Origin: Phenylobacterium kunshanense
Lineage (GTDB): Bacteria > Pseudomonadota > Alphaproteobacteria > Caulobacterales > Caulobacteraceae
Direction of reading: 5' to 3'
NCBI RefSeq assembly: GCF_003254525.1
Contig: NZ_QFYS01000007.1
Span: forward strand, 124,001-188,000
DNA length: 64,000 bases
Below, piece by piece: positions 9,282 to 16,484 of this stretch (within the stretch, counting starts at the first letter, position 1; every line of letters begins with the position of its first letter). The position numbers and the translations under genes were made by a program. Under the pieces are notes generated by a model that worked only from the letters and a program-made list of their open reading frames with translations, did no database searches and was not told the origin of the DNA.

Positions 9282-9995
9282 ATGAAGTGTCTTGCGTCTC
9301 TCGCTGTCGTGGCCGTCGCCATGACGGGCTCGGCTTCGGCTGCGTCCCTGGTCAATGGCGGCTTCGAGCAACCGGGTACGGCCAGCGTGACCTATCTCAA
9401 TGCCGGGAGCACCTTCTTGCCGGGCTGGACGGTGGTGGACTCGCTGCCGGGCGGCGACACGGAGATCGCCTATTCCAACAACGGCGCTTTCGCGAGCTAT
9501 GGCGTGGTTGGGTCCGAGGGCTCGCACTACCTGGAGCTCACCGGCGTCACCGGTCGCGGCAAGGGTGTGAAATCGGACGCCATCGACACGGTCGCAGGCA
9601 CGACCTACCGCGTCGGCTTCGACGTCGGCGCCTTCTTCGTGCGCGGGCAGGGCAGCTATGGCGACGTGACGATCGACCTGCGCGTCGACGACGTCCTGGC
9701 AGGCAGTTTCACCAACGCCTTGGGCCTGACCAGCGCCGGATCGGACTGGCAGCGGTTCACCTACGACTTCGTGGCGGCCGGCCCGTCAGTGCGCCTGACC
9801 TTCCTGGCCAGCACCGCGCTGTCATCCAGCTATCTGGGCGCCGGCCTCGACAATGTGACCTTCGACGTCGTGCCGCAGCAGCCGGGCGGTCCGGTGTCTC
9901 CGGGTGGCGTGCCCGAGCCTGGCGTATGGGCTCTGATGATCCTGGGCTTCGGCCTGGCGGGGAGTGGTCTCCGCCGCCAGGTTCGCCTGGCCTGA
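9282..9995 (+). CDS. PEPxxWA-CTERM sorting domain-containing exported protein
   Basis: A 237-residue secreted protein. The signal peptide is MKCLASLAVVAVAMTGSASA. The mature part is a beta-rich, carbohydrate-binding-like domain (SLVNGGFEQPG at its start and DNVTFDVVP at its end), resembling choice-of-anchor C/DUF642 folds. The C-terminus has the sorting signal VPEPGVWALMILGFGLAGSGLRRQ: a PEPxxWA motif, a hydrophobic helix and an RR tail, processed in related bacteria by an exosortase/archaeosortase-like system. Such proteins are usually linked to the cell surface or exopolysaccharide. A second PEPxxWA protein lies at 45400-46215. The exosortase gene is not in the window. Confidence 0.82.
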   Translation: MKCLASLAVVAVAMTGSASAASLVNGGFEQPGTASVTYLNAGSTFLPGWTVVDSLPGGDTEIAYSNNGAFASYGVVGSEGSHYLELTGVTGRGKGVKSDAIDTVAGTTYRVGFDVGAFFVRGQGSYGDVTIDLRVDDVLAGSFTNALGLTSAGSDWQRFTYDFVAAGPSVRLTFLASTALSSSYLGAGLDNVTFDVVPQQPGGPVSPGGVPEPGVWALMILGFGLAGSGLRRQVRLA

Positions 9996-10001
9996 TCGGG
10001 A

Positions 10002-10742
10002 TCAGAACGGCGAGAAGCGCTCGATCAGGCTCTGGCCGGCGGGCGTCTTCTGCACCCGGCTGATGTCGCCGCGGCCGCCGTAGTTGATGCGCGCCTCGGC
10101 GATCTGCGTGTGGCGGATGGTGTTGGCCGACGAGATGTCCTCGGGCCGCACGATGCCGGCGACGGTGAGCTGGCGCAGCTCGGCGTTGGTGCGCACTTCC
10201 TGGGTGCCCTGGATCACCATGTTGCCGTTCGGCAGGATGCTGGTGACGACCGCGGCGATGGTCAGGCTGATCTTCTCCGACCGGTTCACCTGGCCCGAGC
10301 CCGCATTGTTGGTCGACGAGTTGGTCTCGATGGCGTTGGCGGGGTCGAAGCCACCCGGCAGAATTTTCCCGAGGCTGCTCTCCAGACCCAGCAGGTGCGG
10401 CACGCCCGCCGTCATCCCGGAGGTGCGAGTGGCCGTGGTGGCGTTGGTGGTCTTGGCGCTGTCGTCGATGTCGATCTGCACGGTCAGGATGTCGCCGATG
10501 CGGCTGGCGCGCTGGTCGTTGAAGAAGGCGCGCGCGCCGGTGCGCCAGAGAGAGTTGGCGCTGGCCGCCTGCGGCAGCGGCTCGCGGGCCGAGGCCAAGG
10601 GCAGCACGCTCTGGTCGCGCGGCACCAGGGCGGCCGGATAGCCGACCGGCGCGAGCTCGGGCCCCTTCACGGCTTCGGAGACGGTCGAGCAGGCCGCCAG
10701 GGGGCTCAGCAGGGCGGCGAGGGCGACGAGGCGCAGGCGCAT
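10002..10742 (-). CDS. flgH: Flagellar L-ring lipoprotein
   Basis: FlgH forms the L-ring, the outer-membrane bushing of the flagellar basal body. The protein has 246 residues with a lipoprotein signal: MRLRLVALAALLSPLAAC, with Cys18 as the lipidated residue. The family core is visible as LWRTGARAFFNDQRASRIGDILTVQIDIDDSAKT and, near the end, IRHTQIAEARINYGGRGDIS. ATG 10742 is chosen because AAGGAAG lies eight bases upstream; a TTG at 10760 overlaps flgA. It is the last gene of the flgF-flgG-flgA-flgH operon and ends six bases from the convergent PEP-CTERM gene. Confidence 0.95.
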   Translation of the reverse strand: MRLRLVALAALLSPLAACSTVSEAVKGPELAPVGYPAALVPRDQSVLPLASAREPLPQAASANSLWRTGARAFFNDQRASRIGDILTVQIDIDDSAKTTNATTATRTSGMTAGVPHLLGLESSLGKILPGGFDPANAIETNSSTNNAGSGQVNRSEKISLTIAAVVTSILPNGNMVIQGTQEVRTNAELRQLTVAGIVRPEDISSANTIRHTQIAEARINYGGRGDISRVQKTPAGQSLIERFSPF

Positions 10743-10756
10743 GGGCGTGGCTTCCT

Positions 10757-11503
10757 TCAACGGAGCGCGTAACGGGTGGAGCGGGTCAGCTTCAGCTGTT
10801 CCGCCGCGGGTCCGACCGCCGCCTGGCCCGGTCCGGTGACCACGGCCTGGACGGTCTTCTTCGACGTGACGTTCTGCACGTTGATGGTCTCGCCGACGCC
10901 GCCGCCCGAGAGGGCCTTGGCCTGGAGTGACAGCGAGATCCCTTCGTTGTCGTAGGTGATGGTTACGATCTCGTTGGCCTTGACGACCTCGGGCGCGGCC
11001 ACGTCGCGGCCGGTCACGGGGGCGCCGGCGCGCAGGGCGCGGCGGGCGGCCATTCCGACCAGCAGGTCGGGGTCGGTCGGGGCGTCGGCGGGCGCCAGGG
11101 CGGCCTTCGCCCAGATCACGTCCTGCGGCTGGATCATCTCGCCGGCGCCGATGCTGCGGGCCCAGGTCAGGACGTCCACGTTGCCGCGGACGGCGGCCGA
11201 GGCGGCGGGGCCCGAGGCGGCGACAGCGCCGCCCGAGACCACGATCGTGCGCAGGCCCTGGGCATTGGCCCAGTCGAGGCCGGCCCGGCGCGCCGCGGCC
11301 TGCACGGCGGCGGCGCTGAGGATCACGCTGGAGCCCGAGCGGGCAGCCACGGGCGTCCCGGCCGCGGCGCCCGCGCCGTCGAACAGGTCGCCGAGGGTGA
11401 CCACGCCGTCGGCGTCGACGGTCTGGGCCTTCAGGATCACCGGCGCGCCAGCAAACGCCGGGGTCGCGACGGCGAGGGCCGCGAGAATTGCGAGGGCCTT
11501 CAT
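10757..11503 (-). CDS. flgA: Flagellar P-ring assembly chaperone
   Basis: FlgA is the periplasmic chaperone for FlgI polymerisation into the P-ring. The protein has 248 residues with a signal peptide (MKALAILAALAVATPAFAG). The C-terminal SAF/ChapFlgA domain is visible from about residue 115 (LTWARSIGAGEMIQPQDVIWAKA, then LVGMAARRALRAGAPVTGRDV), followed by VKANEIVTITYDNEGISLSLQAKAL. It is the third gene of the rod/ring operon, starting five bases after flgG and ending just before flgH. The target protein gene flgI is not in the window. Confidence 0.92.
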   Translation of the reverse strand: MKALAILAALAVATPAFAGAPVILKAQTVDADGVVTLGDLFDGAGAAAGTPVAARSGSSVILSAAAVQAAARRAGLDWANAQGLRTIVVSGGAVAASGPAASAAVRGNVDVLTWARSIGAGEMIQPQDVIWAKAALAPADAPTDPDLLVGMAARRALRAGAPVTGRDVAAPEVVKANEIVTITYDNEGISLSLQAKALSGGGVGETINVQNVTSKKTVQAVVTGPGQAAVGPAAEQLKLTRSTRYALR

Positions 11504-11507
11504 CAGC

Positions 11508-12296
11508 TTACGCCTTCACCTGATTGGCGGTGGCCAGCATGTTGTCGGCCGTCGAGATGACCTTGGAGTTCATTTCATAGGCGCGCTGGGCGACGATCAG
11601 CGCGGTGATCTCGGCCACCGCGTCGACGTTCGAGGCTTCGGTGTAGTTCTGAACCAGCGTGCCGATGCCGGTGGAGCCGGGCGTGCCGTTGGTCGGCGCG
11701 CCCGAGGCGGCCGTTTCCTTGTAGAGATTGTCGCCCAGCGCCTGCAGGCCGCCCTCGTTGACGAAGGTCGACAGCTCGATTTGTCCGACGACGCCGGGGA
11801 TCGTCTGGCCCGCCTGCAGCGCCTGGACCTGGCCGGTCTTGGAGATCGTCACCTGGACCGTATCGCCCGGGATGGTGATGGCGGGCTCGAGGGGGTAGCC
11901 GTCCTGGGTCACCACCTGGCCCTGGTCGTTGACCGAGAAGTTGCCGGCTCGGGTGTAGGCCGTCTCGCCCGAGGGCGTCAGCACCTGGAAATAGCCGCGG
12001 CCGTCGATGGCGATGTCGTAGGGATTGTCGGTGCGCGTCAGCGAGCCCTGGGTCTGAACGCGGTAGACGGCGCCGGCCTTCACGCCCGCCCCGACCTGGA
12101 CGCCGGTGGGCACGATGGTGCCCTGGTCCGAGGACTGCGTCCCGGCGGCTTCGAAGGTCTGGTAGAGGAGGTCCTGGAACTCGGCGCGCTGCTTCTTGAA
12201 GGCGACCGTGTTCATGTTGGCGATGTTGTTCGAGATGACCTCGACGTTCATCTGCTGGGCGGCCATGCCGGTGGCCGCGGTGCGGAGCGCTTGCAT
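11508..12296 (-). CDS. flgG: Flagellar distal rod protein
   Basis: FlgG builds the distal rod of the basal body. The protein has 262 residues, the standard size. The N-terminal rod/hook signature is MQALRTAATGMAAQQMNVEVISNNIANMNTVAFKKQR, and the C-terminal helix motif is EMNSKVISTADNMLATANQVKA; these pair as coiled coils in the rod. Central segments such as YDIAIDGRGYFQVLTPSGETAYTRAGNF are diagnostic of FlgG. It has no signal peptide and is exported by the flagellar type III apparatus. It lies between flgF and flgA in the operon. Confidence 0.97.
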   Translation of the reverse strand: MQALRTAATGMAAQQMNVEVISNNIANMNTVAFKKQRAEFQDLLYQTFEAAGTQSSDQGTIVPTGVQVGAGVKAGAVYRVQTQGSLTRTDNPYDIAIDGRGYFQVLTPSGETAYTRAGNFSVNDQGQVVTQDGYPLEPAITIPGDTVQVTISKTGQVQALQAGQTIPGVVGQIELSTFVNEGGLQALGDNLYKETAASGAPTNGTPGSTGIGTLVQNYTEASNVDAVAEITALIVAQRAYEMNSKVISTADNMLATANQVKA

Positions 12297-12310
12297 CGGT
12301 CGTTATCCTC

Positions 12311-13048
12311 TTACTGAAGCTTGCCCAGGCGCTCGACGGAGCGGCGCGACAGGTCGGCTTCGGAATCGATCATCTTGGCGGTGCGTTCGTAGGCCCGTGA
12401 CACCTCGACCATGCGGGTGATCTCCAGGACCGGCTTGACGTTGGAGCTCTCAAGATAGCCCTGGCGCAGCTTGGCCTCGGTGGCGATCTGAGGCTGCTGG
12501 TTGGAGCCGTTGCGGAACATGTTGTCGCCGGCCTTCTCGAGCACGCCGGCGTCGGCGAAGGCGTACATGCCGATCTTGCCGATCCGCTCGTTACCCTGGC
12601 TCAGCGTGCCGTCGGCGCCGGCCGAGACCTGGCCCTTCTCGCCGTCGATCTGGATCTCGCCGCCGCCTTCGTCCAGGACGGGGTGCCCGGCCTGGGTCAC
12701 CAGCCGCCCGGTGGTGTCGGTGGTGAAGCGGCCGTCGCGGGTGAAGCGCGGGCCATCGGGGGTGCGGACCTGGAAGAAGCCCTTGCCTTCCAGCGACATG
12801 TCGAGCTCGCCGTCGGTCTTGACGAGCGAGCCCTGCCCGAAGTCCCGGGCGACGCCGTCCGGAGAGACGAACTTCACCGGCCGGGGACCGCCGAACGTGT
12901 AGGCGGGCTCTGCCGGATCGGTCTTCTGGATCATCGACTCCACCTTGAAGCCGGTGGTGTCCATGTTCGCGATGTTGTTCGCGATGATGTCCATCTCCTT
13001 GCGGAGGACCATCTGGCGCGAAAGTCCGACGTAGATTGCGTTGTCCAT
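12311..13048 (-). CDS. flgF: Flagellar proximal rod protein
   Basis: FlgF is a proximal rod subunit exported by the flagellar type III system. The protein has 245 residues. The N-terminal motif is MDNAIYVGLSRQMVLRKEMDIIANNIANMDTTGFK, and the C-terminal helix ends with ERTAKMIDSEADLSRRSVERLGKLQ. ATG 13048 gives the conserved N-terminus; an upstream GTG-type extension is non-conserved. It is the first gene of flgF-flgG-flgA-flgH, and a near-consensus sigma-54 promoter lies 44-58 bases upstream (13092-13106), which fits a middle-class flagellar operon. Confidence 0.95.
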   Translation of the reverse strand: MDNAIYVGLSRQMVLRKEMDIIANNIANMDTTGFKVESMIQKTDPAEPAYTFGGPRPVKFVSPDGVARDFGQGSLVKTDGELDMSLEGKGFFQVRTPDGPRFTRDGRFTTDTTGRLVTQAGHPVLDEGGGEIQIDGEKGQVSAGADGTLSQGNERIGKIGMYAFADAGVLEKAGDNMFRNGSNQQPQIATEAKLRQGYLESSNVKPVLEITRMVEVSRAYERTAKMIDSEADLSRRSVERLGKLQ

Positions 13049-13091
13049 TAACGGGGGACCCGAGAAGTGCGACGTTGTGCGCTTTCGGGGT

Positions 13092-13106
13092 GCAAGGTTC
13101 GGGCCA
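13092..13106 (-). promoter_or_regulatory. Sigma-54 promoter of flgFGAH
   Basis: On the minus strand the sequence TGGCCCGAACCTTGC differs at one position from the consensus TGGCACG-N4-TTGC and keeps the essential GG (-24) and GC (-12) at correct spacing. Transcription would begin near 13080, leaving about 30 bases before the flgF ATG. Middle and late flagellar operons in Caulobacter use RpoN with the activator FlbD, so this assignment fits known biology. Confidence 0.72.
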
Positions 13107-13156
13107 ACTGAAAAGGCGTTATCTTTCAACGAATAAGAAAGTTAACGCGGCCTCGG

Positions 13157-13171
13157 CGGCGAAAAATGCCG
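13157..13171. promoter_or_regulatory. Possible FlbD (ftr-like) enhancer site
   Basis: CGGC-GAAAAAT-GCCG is an inverted repeat with an A-rich centre, placed about 50-65 bases upstream of the sigma-54 element and between flgF and fliL. It resembles ftr enhancers bound by FlbD in Caulobacter (CGGC, A-rich centre, GCCG). The match is by eye only and a half-site resemblance could be chance. Confidence 0.35.
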
Positions 13172-13201
13172 GGCAGGAATCGAGCCCGTTAGGAATCGTT
13201 A

Positions 13202-13218
13202 AAAACCGCTTCTTAACC
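13202..13218 (+). promoter_or_regulatory. CtrA-like box upstream of fliL
   Basis: AAAA-ccgcttc-TTAACC matches the CtrA consensus TTAA-N7-TTAACC fully in the right half and at two of four positions in the left half. It ends 46 bases before the fliL start codon. A further TTAAC lies at 13142. Class II flagellar promoters in Caulobacter are activated by CtrA, and fliL-fliM is one of those operons. Confidence 0.5.
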
Positions 13219-13264
13219 AAAGACCGCCATTGCTGGGCTGACTGGTAATCCAGGGAACGCGCGC

Positions 13265-13879
13265 GTGGCGAAGAAGGACAAGAAGCCGAAGGAGGCCGAG
13301 GGCGAAGCGCCCGAGGGCACCGAAGGCGCGGAGGGCGAGGCCCCCGCCAAGAAGAAGCTTCCGCTCAAGATGCTGATCATCGCCGGCGCCGCGGCCCTCG
13401 TGGTGCTGGGCGGCGGCGGCACGGCCGCATTCATCTTCCTCAAGCCCAAGCCCGACGAGGCCCATGCCGAGAAGGGCGGGGAGAAGAAGAAAGAGAAGAA
13501 GAAAGAGAAGAAGAAGGAAGAGAAGGGCAAGGAAGGCGAGAAGGGCGCCGCGGTGGTCCGTGAAGGTCCCGACGGCGTGGTCTTCTACACGATGCCGGAC
13601 GTGGTGGTGAACATGCAGACCGCCGATGGCCGCCCGACGTTCCTGAAGCTGAAGCTGACTTTGGAACTGCCCGACGAGAGCGCGGTCGAGGAGCTCGATC
13701 CGGCCATGCCGCGGCTCCAGGATATGTTCCAGACCTTCCTGCGCGAGCTGCGCCCGGAAGACCTGGCGGGCAGTCAGGGCAGCTACCAGCTCCGCATGGA
13801 GATCCTCCGCCGCGTGAACCTGGTGATCGCGCCGTCCAAGGCGAACGCCGTGCTGATCGAGGAGATGCTGATCAACTAG
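13265..13879 (+). CDS. fliL: Flagellar basal body-associated protein FliL
   Basis: FliL is a single-pass inner membrane protein that surrounds the stator and stabilises motor function. The protein has 204 residues: a basic/acidic cytoplasmic head, one transmembrane helix (LKMLIIAGAAALVVLGGGGTAAFIFL, residues about 37-60), a long Lys/Glu tract (KKKEKKKEKKKEE, residues about 75-100) and the conserved periplasmic domain (VVNMQTADGRPTFLKLKLTLEL to the end). The start is GTG 13265, and no ATG is available nearby. The Lys/Glu linker is longer than in typical FliL. It heads the run fliL-fliM-DUF6468-MotE-like-TPR. Confidence 0.92.
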   Translation: MAKKDKKPKEAEGEAPEGTEGAEGEAPAKKKLPLKMLIIAGAAALVVLGGGGTAAFIFLKPKPDEAHAEKGGEKKKEKKKEKKKEEKGKEGEKGAAVVREGPDGVVFYTMPDVVVNMQTADGRPTFLKLKLTLELPDESAVEELDPAMPRLQDMFQTFLRELRPEDLAGSQGSYQLRMEILRRVNLVIAPSKANAVLIEEMLIN

Positions 13880-13909
13880 CGTCCGCGCGGTTGCATCGCC
13901 TGAAAAGCC

Positions 13910-14989
13910 ATGTCCGAAGACACCGACTTCTCCGCCGAAACCAGCCTGCCGGATCCGGACTCTCCGGACGCCTGGGCCGCCGCCGCGGCGGCCGAGGCCA
14001 ATTCGGCCGAGCGGATACTGAACCAGGACGAGATCGACAGCCTGCTGGGCTTCGATCTCTCGGACGACGAGATCGCCGAACGCACCGGCATCCGGGCGAT
14101 CATCAATTCCGCGCTCGTCAGCTACGAGCGCCTGCCGATGCTGGAAATCGTCTTCGACCGCCTCGTGCGGTTGATGACCACCAGCCTGCGGAATTTCACG
14201 TCGGACAACGTCGAGGTCAGCCTCGACAACATCAGCTCGATCCGCTTCGGCGACTACCTCAACTCGATCCCGCTGCCGGCGATCCTGTCGGTGTTCCGGG
14301 CCGAGGAGTTGAACAACTACGGCCTGCTCACGGTCGACTCGAACCTGATCTATTCGATCGTGGATGTGCTGCTCGGCGGCCGCCGTGGCACCGCCGCCAT
14401 GCGGATCGAAGGTCGCCCGTACACCACCATCGAGCGGGTGCTGGTGCAGCGGATGGTCGAGGTGGTGCTGGCCGACGCCAAGGAGGCGTTCGAGCCGCTG
14501 ACCCCCGTGGCCTTCACCCTCGACCGCCTCGAGACGAACCCGCGCTTCGCGGCCATCGCACGTCCGGCCAACGCCGCCATTCTCGTGAAGCTGCGGATCG
14601 ACATGGAAGACCGCGGTGGCCGGATCGAGCTGCTGCTGCCCTACGCGACCCTGGAGCCCATCCGGAAGATGCTGCTCCAGCAGTTCATGGGCGAGAAGTT
14701 CGGCCGCGACAACATCTGGGAAAGCCACCTCGCAACCGAGCTCTGGACCACGCACGTCGATGTGCGGGCGGTCCTGGATGAGCAGCAGGTGAGCCTGAAG
14801 AAGGTGCTCGAGATGAAGGTGGGCGACACCCTCATGCTCAACACTGGTCCCGACAGCCTGATCGAGCTGCGCGCCGGTCAGATCCCCCTTACGCGCGGCC
14901 GCATGGGTCGGCGCAACACCCACATCGCCGTTCGCGTGGAAGCCCCGCTTTCGCCCAGCGCCCGGCGCGCCGTCCAGAGGATGTCATGA
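13910..14989 (+). CDS. fliM: Flagellar motor switch protein FliM
   Basis: FliM is the C-ring switch component that binds phosphorylated CheY and sets rotation direction. The protein has 359 residues. The family signature ILNQDEIDSLLGFDL (the EIDSLL motif) lies near residue 40. The CheC-like middle domain follows (SSIRFGDYLNSIPLPAILSVF, DVLLGGRRG), and the C-terminal SpoA domain includes LKKVLEMKVGDTLMLNTGPDSLIELRAG. The TGA stop overlaps the ATG of the next gene (ATGA), implying coupled translation. FliN and FliG genes are not in the window. Confidence 0.96.
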   Translation: MSEDTDFSAETSLPDPDSPDAWAAAAAAEANSAERILNQDEIDSLLGFDLSDDEIAERTGIRAIINSALVSYERLPMLEIVFDRLVRLMTTSLRNFTSDNVEVSLDNISSIRFGDYLNSIPLPAILSVFRAEELNNYGLLTVDSNLIYSIVDVLLGGRRGTAAMRIEGRPYTTIERVLVQRMVEVVLADAKEAFEPLTPVAFTLDRLETNPRFAAIARPANAAILVKLRIDMEDRGGRIELLLPYATLEPIRKMLLQQFMGEKFGRDNIWESHLATELWTTHVDVRAVLDEQQVSLKKVLEMKVGDTLMLNTGPDSLIELRAGQIPLTRGRMGRRNTHIAVRVEAPLSPSARRAVQRMS

Positions 14990-15552
14990 GCCTGATCGCC
15001 ATCTGCATGAACGTGCTGCTCGCCGGCCTGCTGGTCGCCGCCATGACGGTCGGTGTTCGGCTCAATCGCCGGCTCAAGGCGCTGCGCGACAGCCACGAAG
15101 GGTTCGAAGCCGCCGTCCGCGAGCTGAACGTGGCGGCGGTGCGGGCCGAACAGGGGCTGGCCGACCTTCGCTCCGCGACCGACGAAGCGGTGGATCTGCT
15201 CTCCGACCGCATCGAGAAGGGCCGGGCCCTGGCGGCGAAGCTGGAGAAGCTGGTCGCCGCTGCGCCCGAACTCCCCCGTGCGATGGCGTCCGAGCGTCCT
15301 GCGGCTCGCGGCATTCCGCCCGTCGCCCCGGCCCCGCGCGAAGCGACCACCGAGGATCGTCTCGGCGCTCTGCTGGCCATGGCGCGCAGCCGCCTGCAGG
15401 CGGAACGCGAGGAGCCCGAAGTCCGCGCGGAGCGCGAGCCGCTGGTGGGCCGTCCGCCGCTGCCGGGCCGCCGCATCGCCATCACTCCTGACGACGATCT
15501 GTTCGAGGACGCCCCGCTCGCCCTCGACCGCCTTGCCGGAGCGCGCCGTTGA
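14986..15552 (+). CDS. DUF6468 protein, PflI-like flagellar positioning protein
   Basis: A 188-residue bitopic membrane protein: an N-terminal transmembrane helix (LIAICMNVLLAGLLVAAMTVGV), then a predicted coiled coil (residues 30-95) and a Pro/Arg/Glu-rich C-terminus. It overlaps fliM by four bases. In Caulobacter a protein of this architecture from the fliL-fliM neighbourhood, PflI, is needed for polar flagellar positioning; I infer homology from position and layout, not from a search. The C-terminal DDDLFEDAPLALDRLAGARR could be a docking tail. Confidence 0.7.
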   Translation: MSLIAICMNVLLAGLLVAAMTVGVRLNRRLKALRDSHEGFEAAVRELNVAAVRAEQGLADLRSATDEAVDLLSDRIEKGRALAAKLEKLVAAAPELPRAMASERPAARGIPPVAPAPREATTEDRLGALLAMARSRLQAEREEPEVRAEREPLVGRPPLPGRRIAITPDDDLFEDAPLALDRLAGARR

Positions 15553-16481
15553 AGTCCGTCCCTCGTCTCCTGCCGCTGGTCGGCGTCGCCATGGGTGGCG
15601 TCCTGGCGGTGAACGCCGTCGCGGGCGCGCGCGATCTGCCATCGCTCGTCTCCGGCGCCCGGGCCTTCGCCGAGGAAGCCGCCAAGGGCGGAGCAGCCAA
15701 GCCTGACCCCAAGGCGGCGAAGGACGCCAAGAGCGAGGCCGGAGCCCCCAAGCCCGGCGAAGCCGCCCCGGACGCGGCCTCCGCCGCGCTGCCGGCGGCC
15801 TCCATCGCGCCCAAGGCGGTATGCGCGCCCACGGCCGCCGAGCTCGCCAAGCAGGCGGGCCTGTCGCCGGCCGAACTGCAGGTCCTGCAGAGCCTCGGCG
15901 CGCGTCGGGGTCAGCTCGACGCGCGGGAGAGCGACCTCAGCACCCAGCTGGCCCTGCTGGCCGCGGCCGAGGCGAAGCTCGACGCCAAGATCAAGTCGCT
16001 GAACGGCCTGAAGGGCGAGGTCCAGGGCCTGCTCACCCAGGCTGACACCAAGGAGCAGGCCGAGATCGACCGCCTGGTGAAGGTGTTCGAGGGCATGAAG
16101 GCCAAGGATGCGGCGCCCCGCCTCGCGGCGCTGGACGACAGCGTCCGCATCCCGATCGCCGCCAAGATGAAGGAGCGGGCCCTGAGCGCCATCGTGGCCC
16201 AGATGCCGGCCGCCCAGGCGAAGGAACTGACCGAGAAGCTCGCGCGCCGGTTCTCCGACGCGAAGGCTGCGGCCGCCAAGGCGGCGGCCTCTGAACAGGC
16301 GGCGAAGACGGCGCAGGCCGACCCGCCCGCCGGCGAACCGAAGAAGCAGGCCGCCGCTGCGCCGCGGAAGCCGGCGCCGCGTAAACAGGCCCCCGCGGCC
16401 CAGCAGGCCGCCGCCAAGCCGCCGGCGGCCGCGGCGCCCATGGCCGAGCCTGCCGTCGCGCCGCCGGCCAAGACCGGGTAG
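15549..16481 (+). CDS. MotE-like (MgtE-N type) flagellar accessory protein
   Basis: A 310-residue exported or membrane-anchored protein. The N-terminal hydrophobic stretch (LLPLVGVAMGGVLAVNAVAGA) is followed by an Ala/Lys-rich region. A coiled coil (residues about 125-175: RRGQLDARESDLSTQLALLAAAEAKLDAKIKSL) leads to a segment typical of the MgtE-N/MotE family (LVKVFEGMKAKDAAPRLAALDDSVRIPIAAKMKERALSAIVAQM). The tail is low-complexity Ala/Pro/Lys. MotE acts as a periplasmic chaperone of MotC in rhizobia; here the exact partner is unknown. The start is TTG 15549, overlapping the preceding TGA. Confidence 0.75.
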   Translation: MKSVPRLLPLVGVAMGGVLAVNAVAGARDLPSLVSGARAFAEEAAKGGAAKPDPKAAKDAKSEAGAPKPGEAAPDAASAALPAASIAPKAVCAPTAAELAKQAGLSPAELQVLQSLGARRGQLDARESDLSTQLALLAAAEAKLDAKIKSLNGLKGEVQGLLTQADTKEQAEIDRLVKVFEGMKAKDAAPRLAALDDSVRIPIAAKMKERALSAIVAQMPAAQAKELTEKLARRFSDAKAAAAKAAASEQAAKTAQADPPAGEPKKQAAAAPRKPAPRKQAPAAQQAAAKPPAAAAPMAEPAVAPPAKTG

Positions 16482-16484
16482 CCG

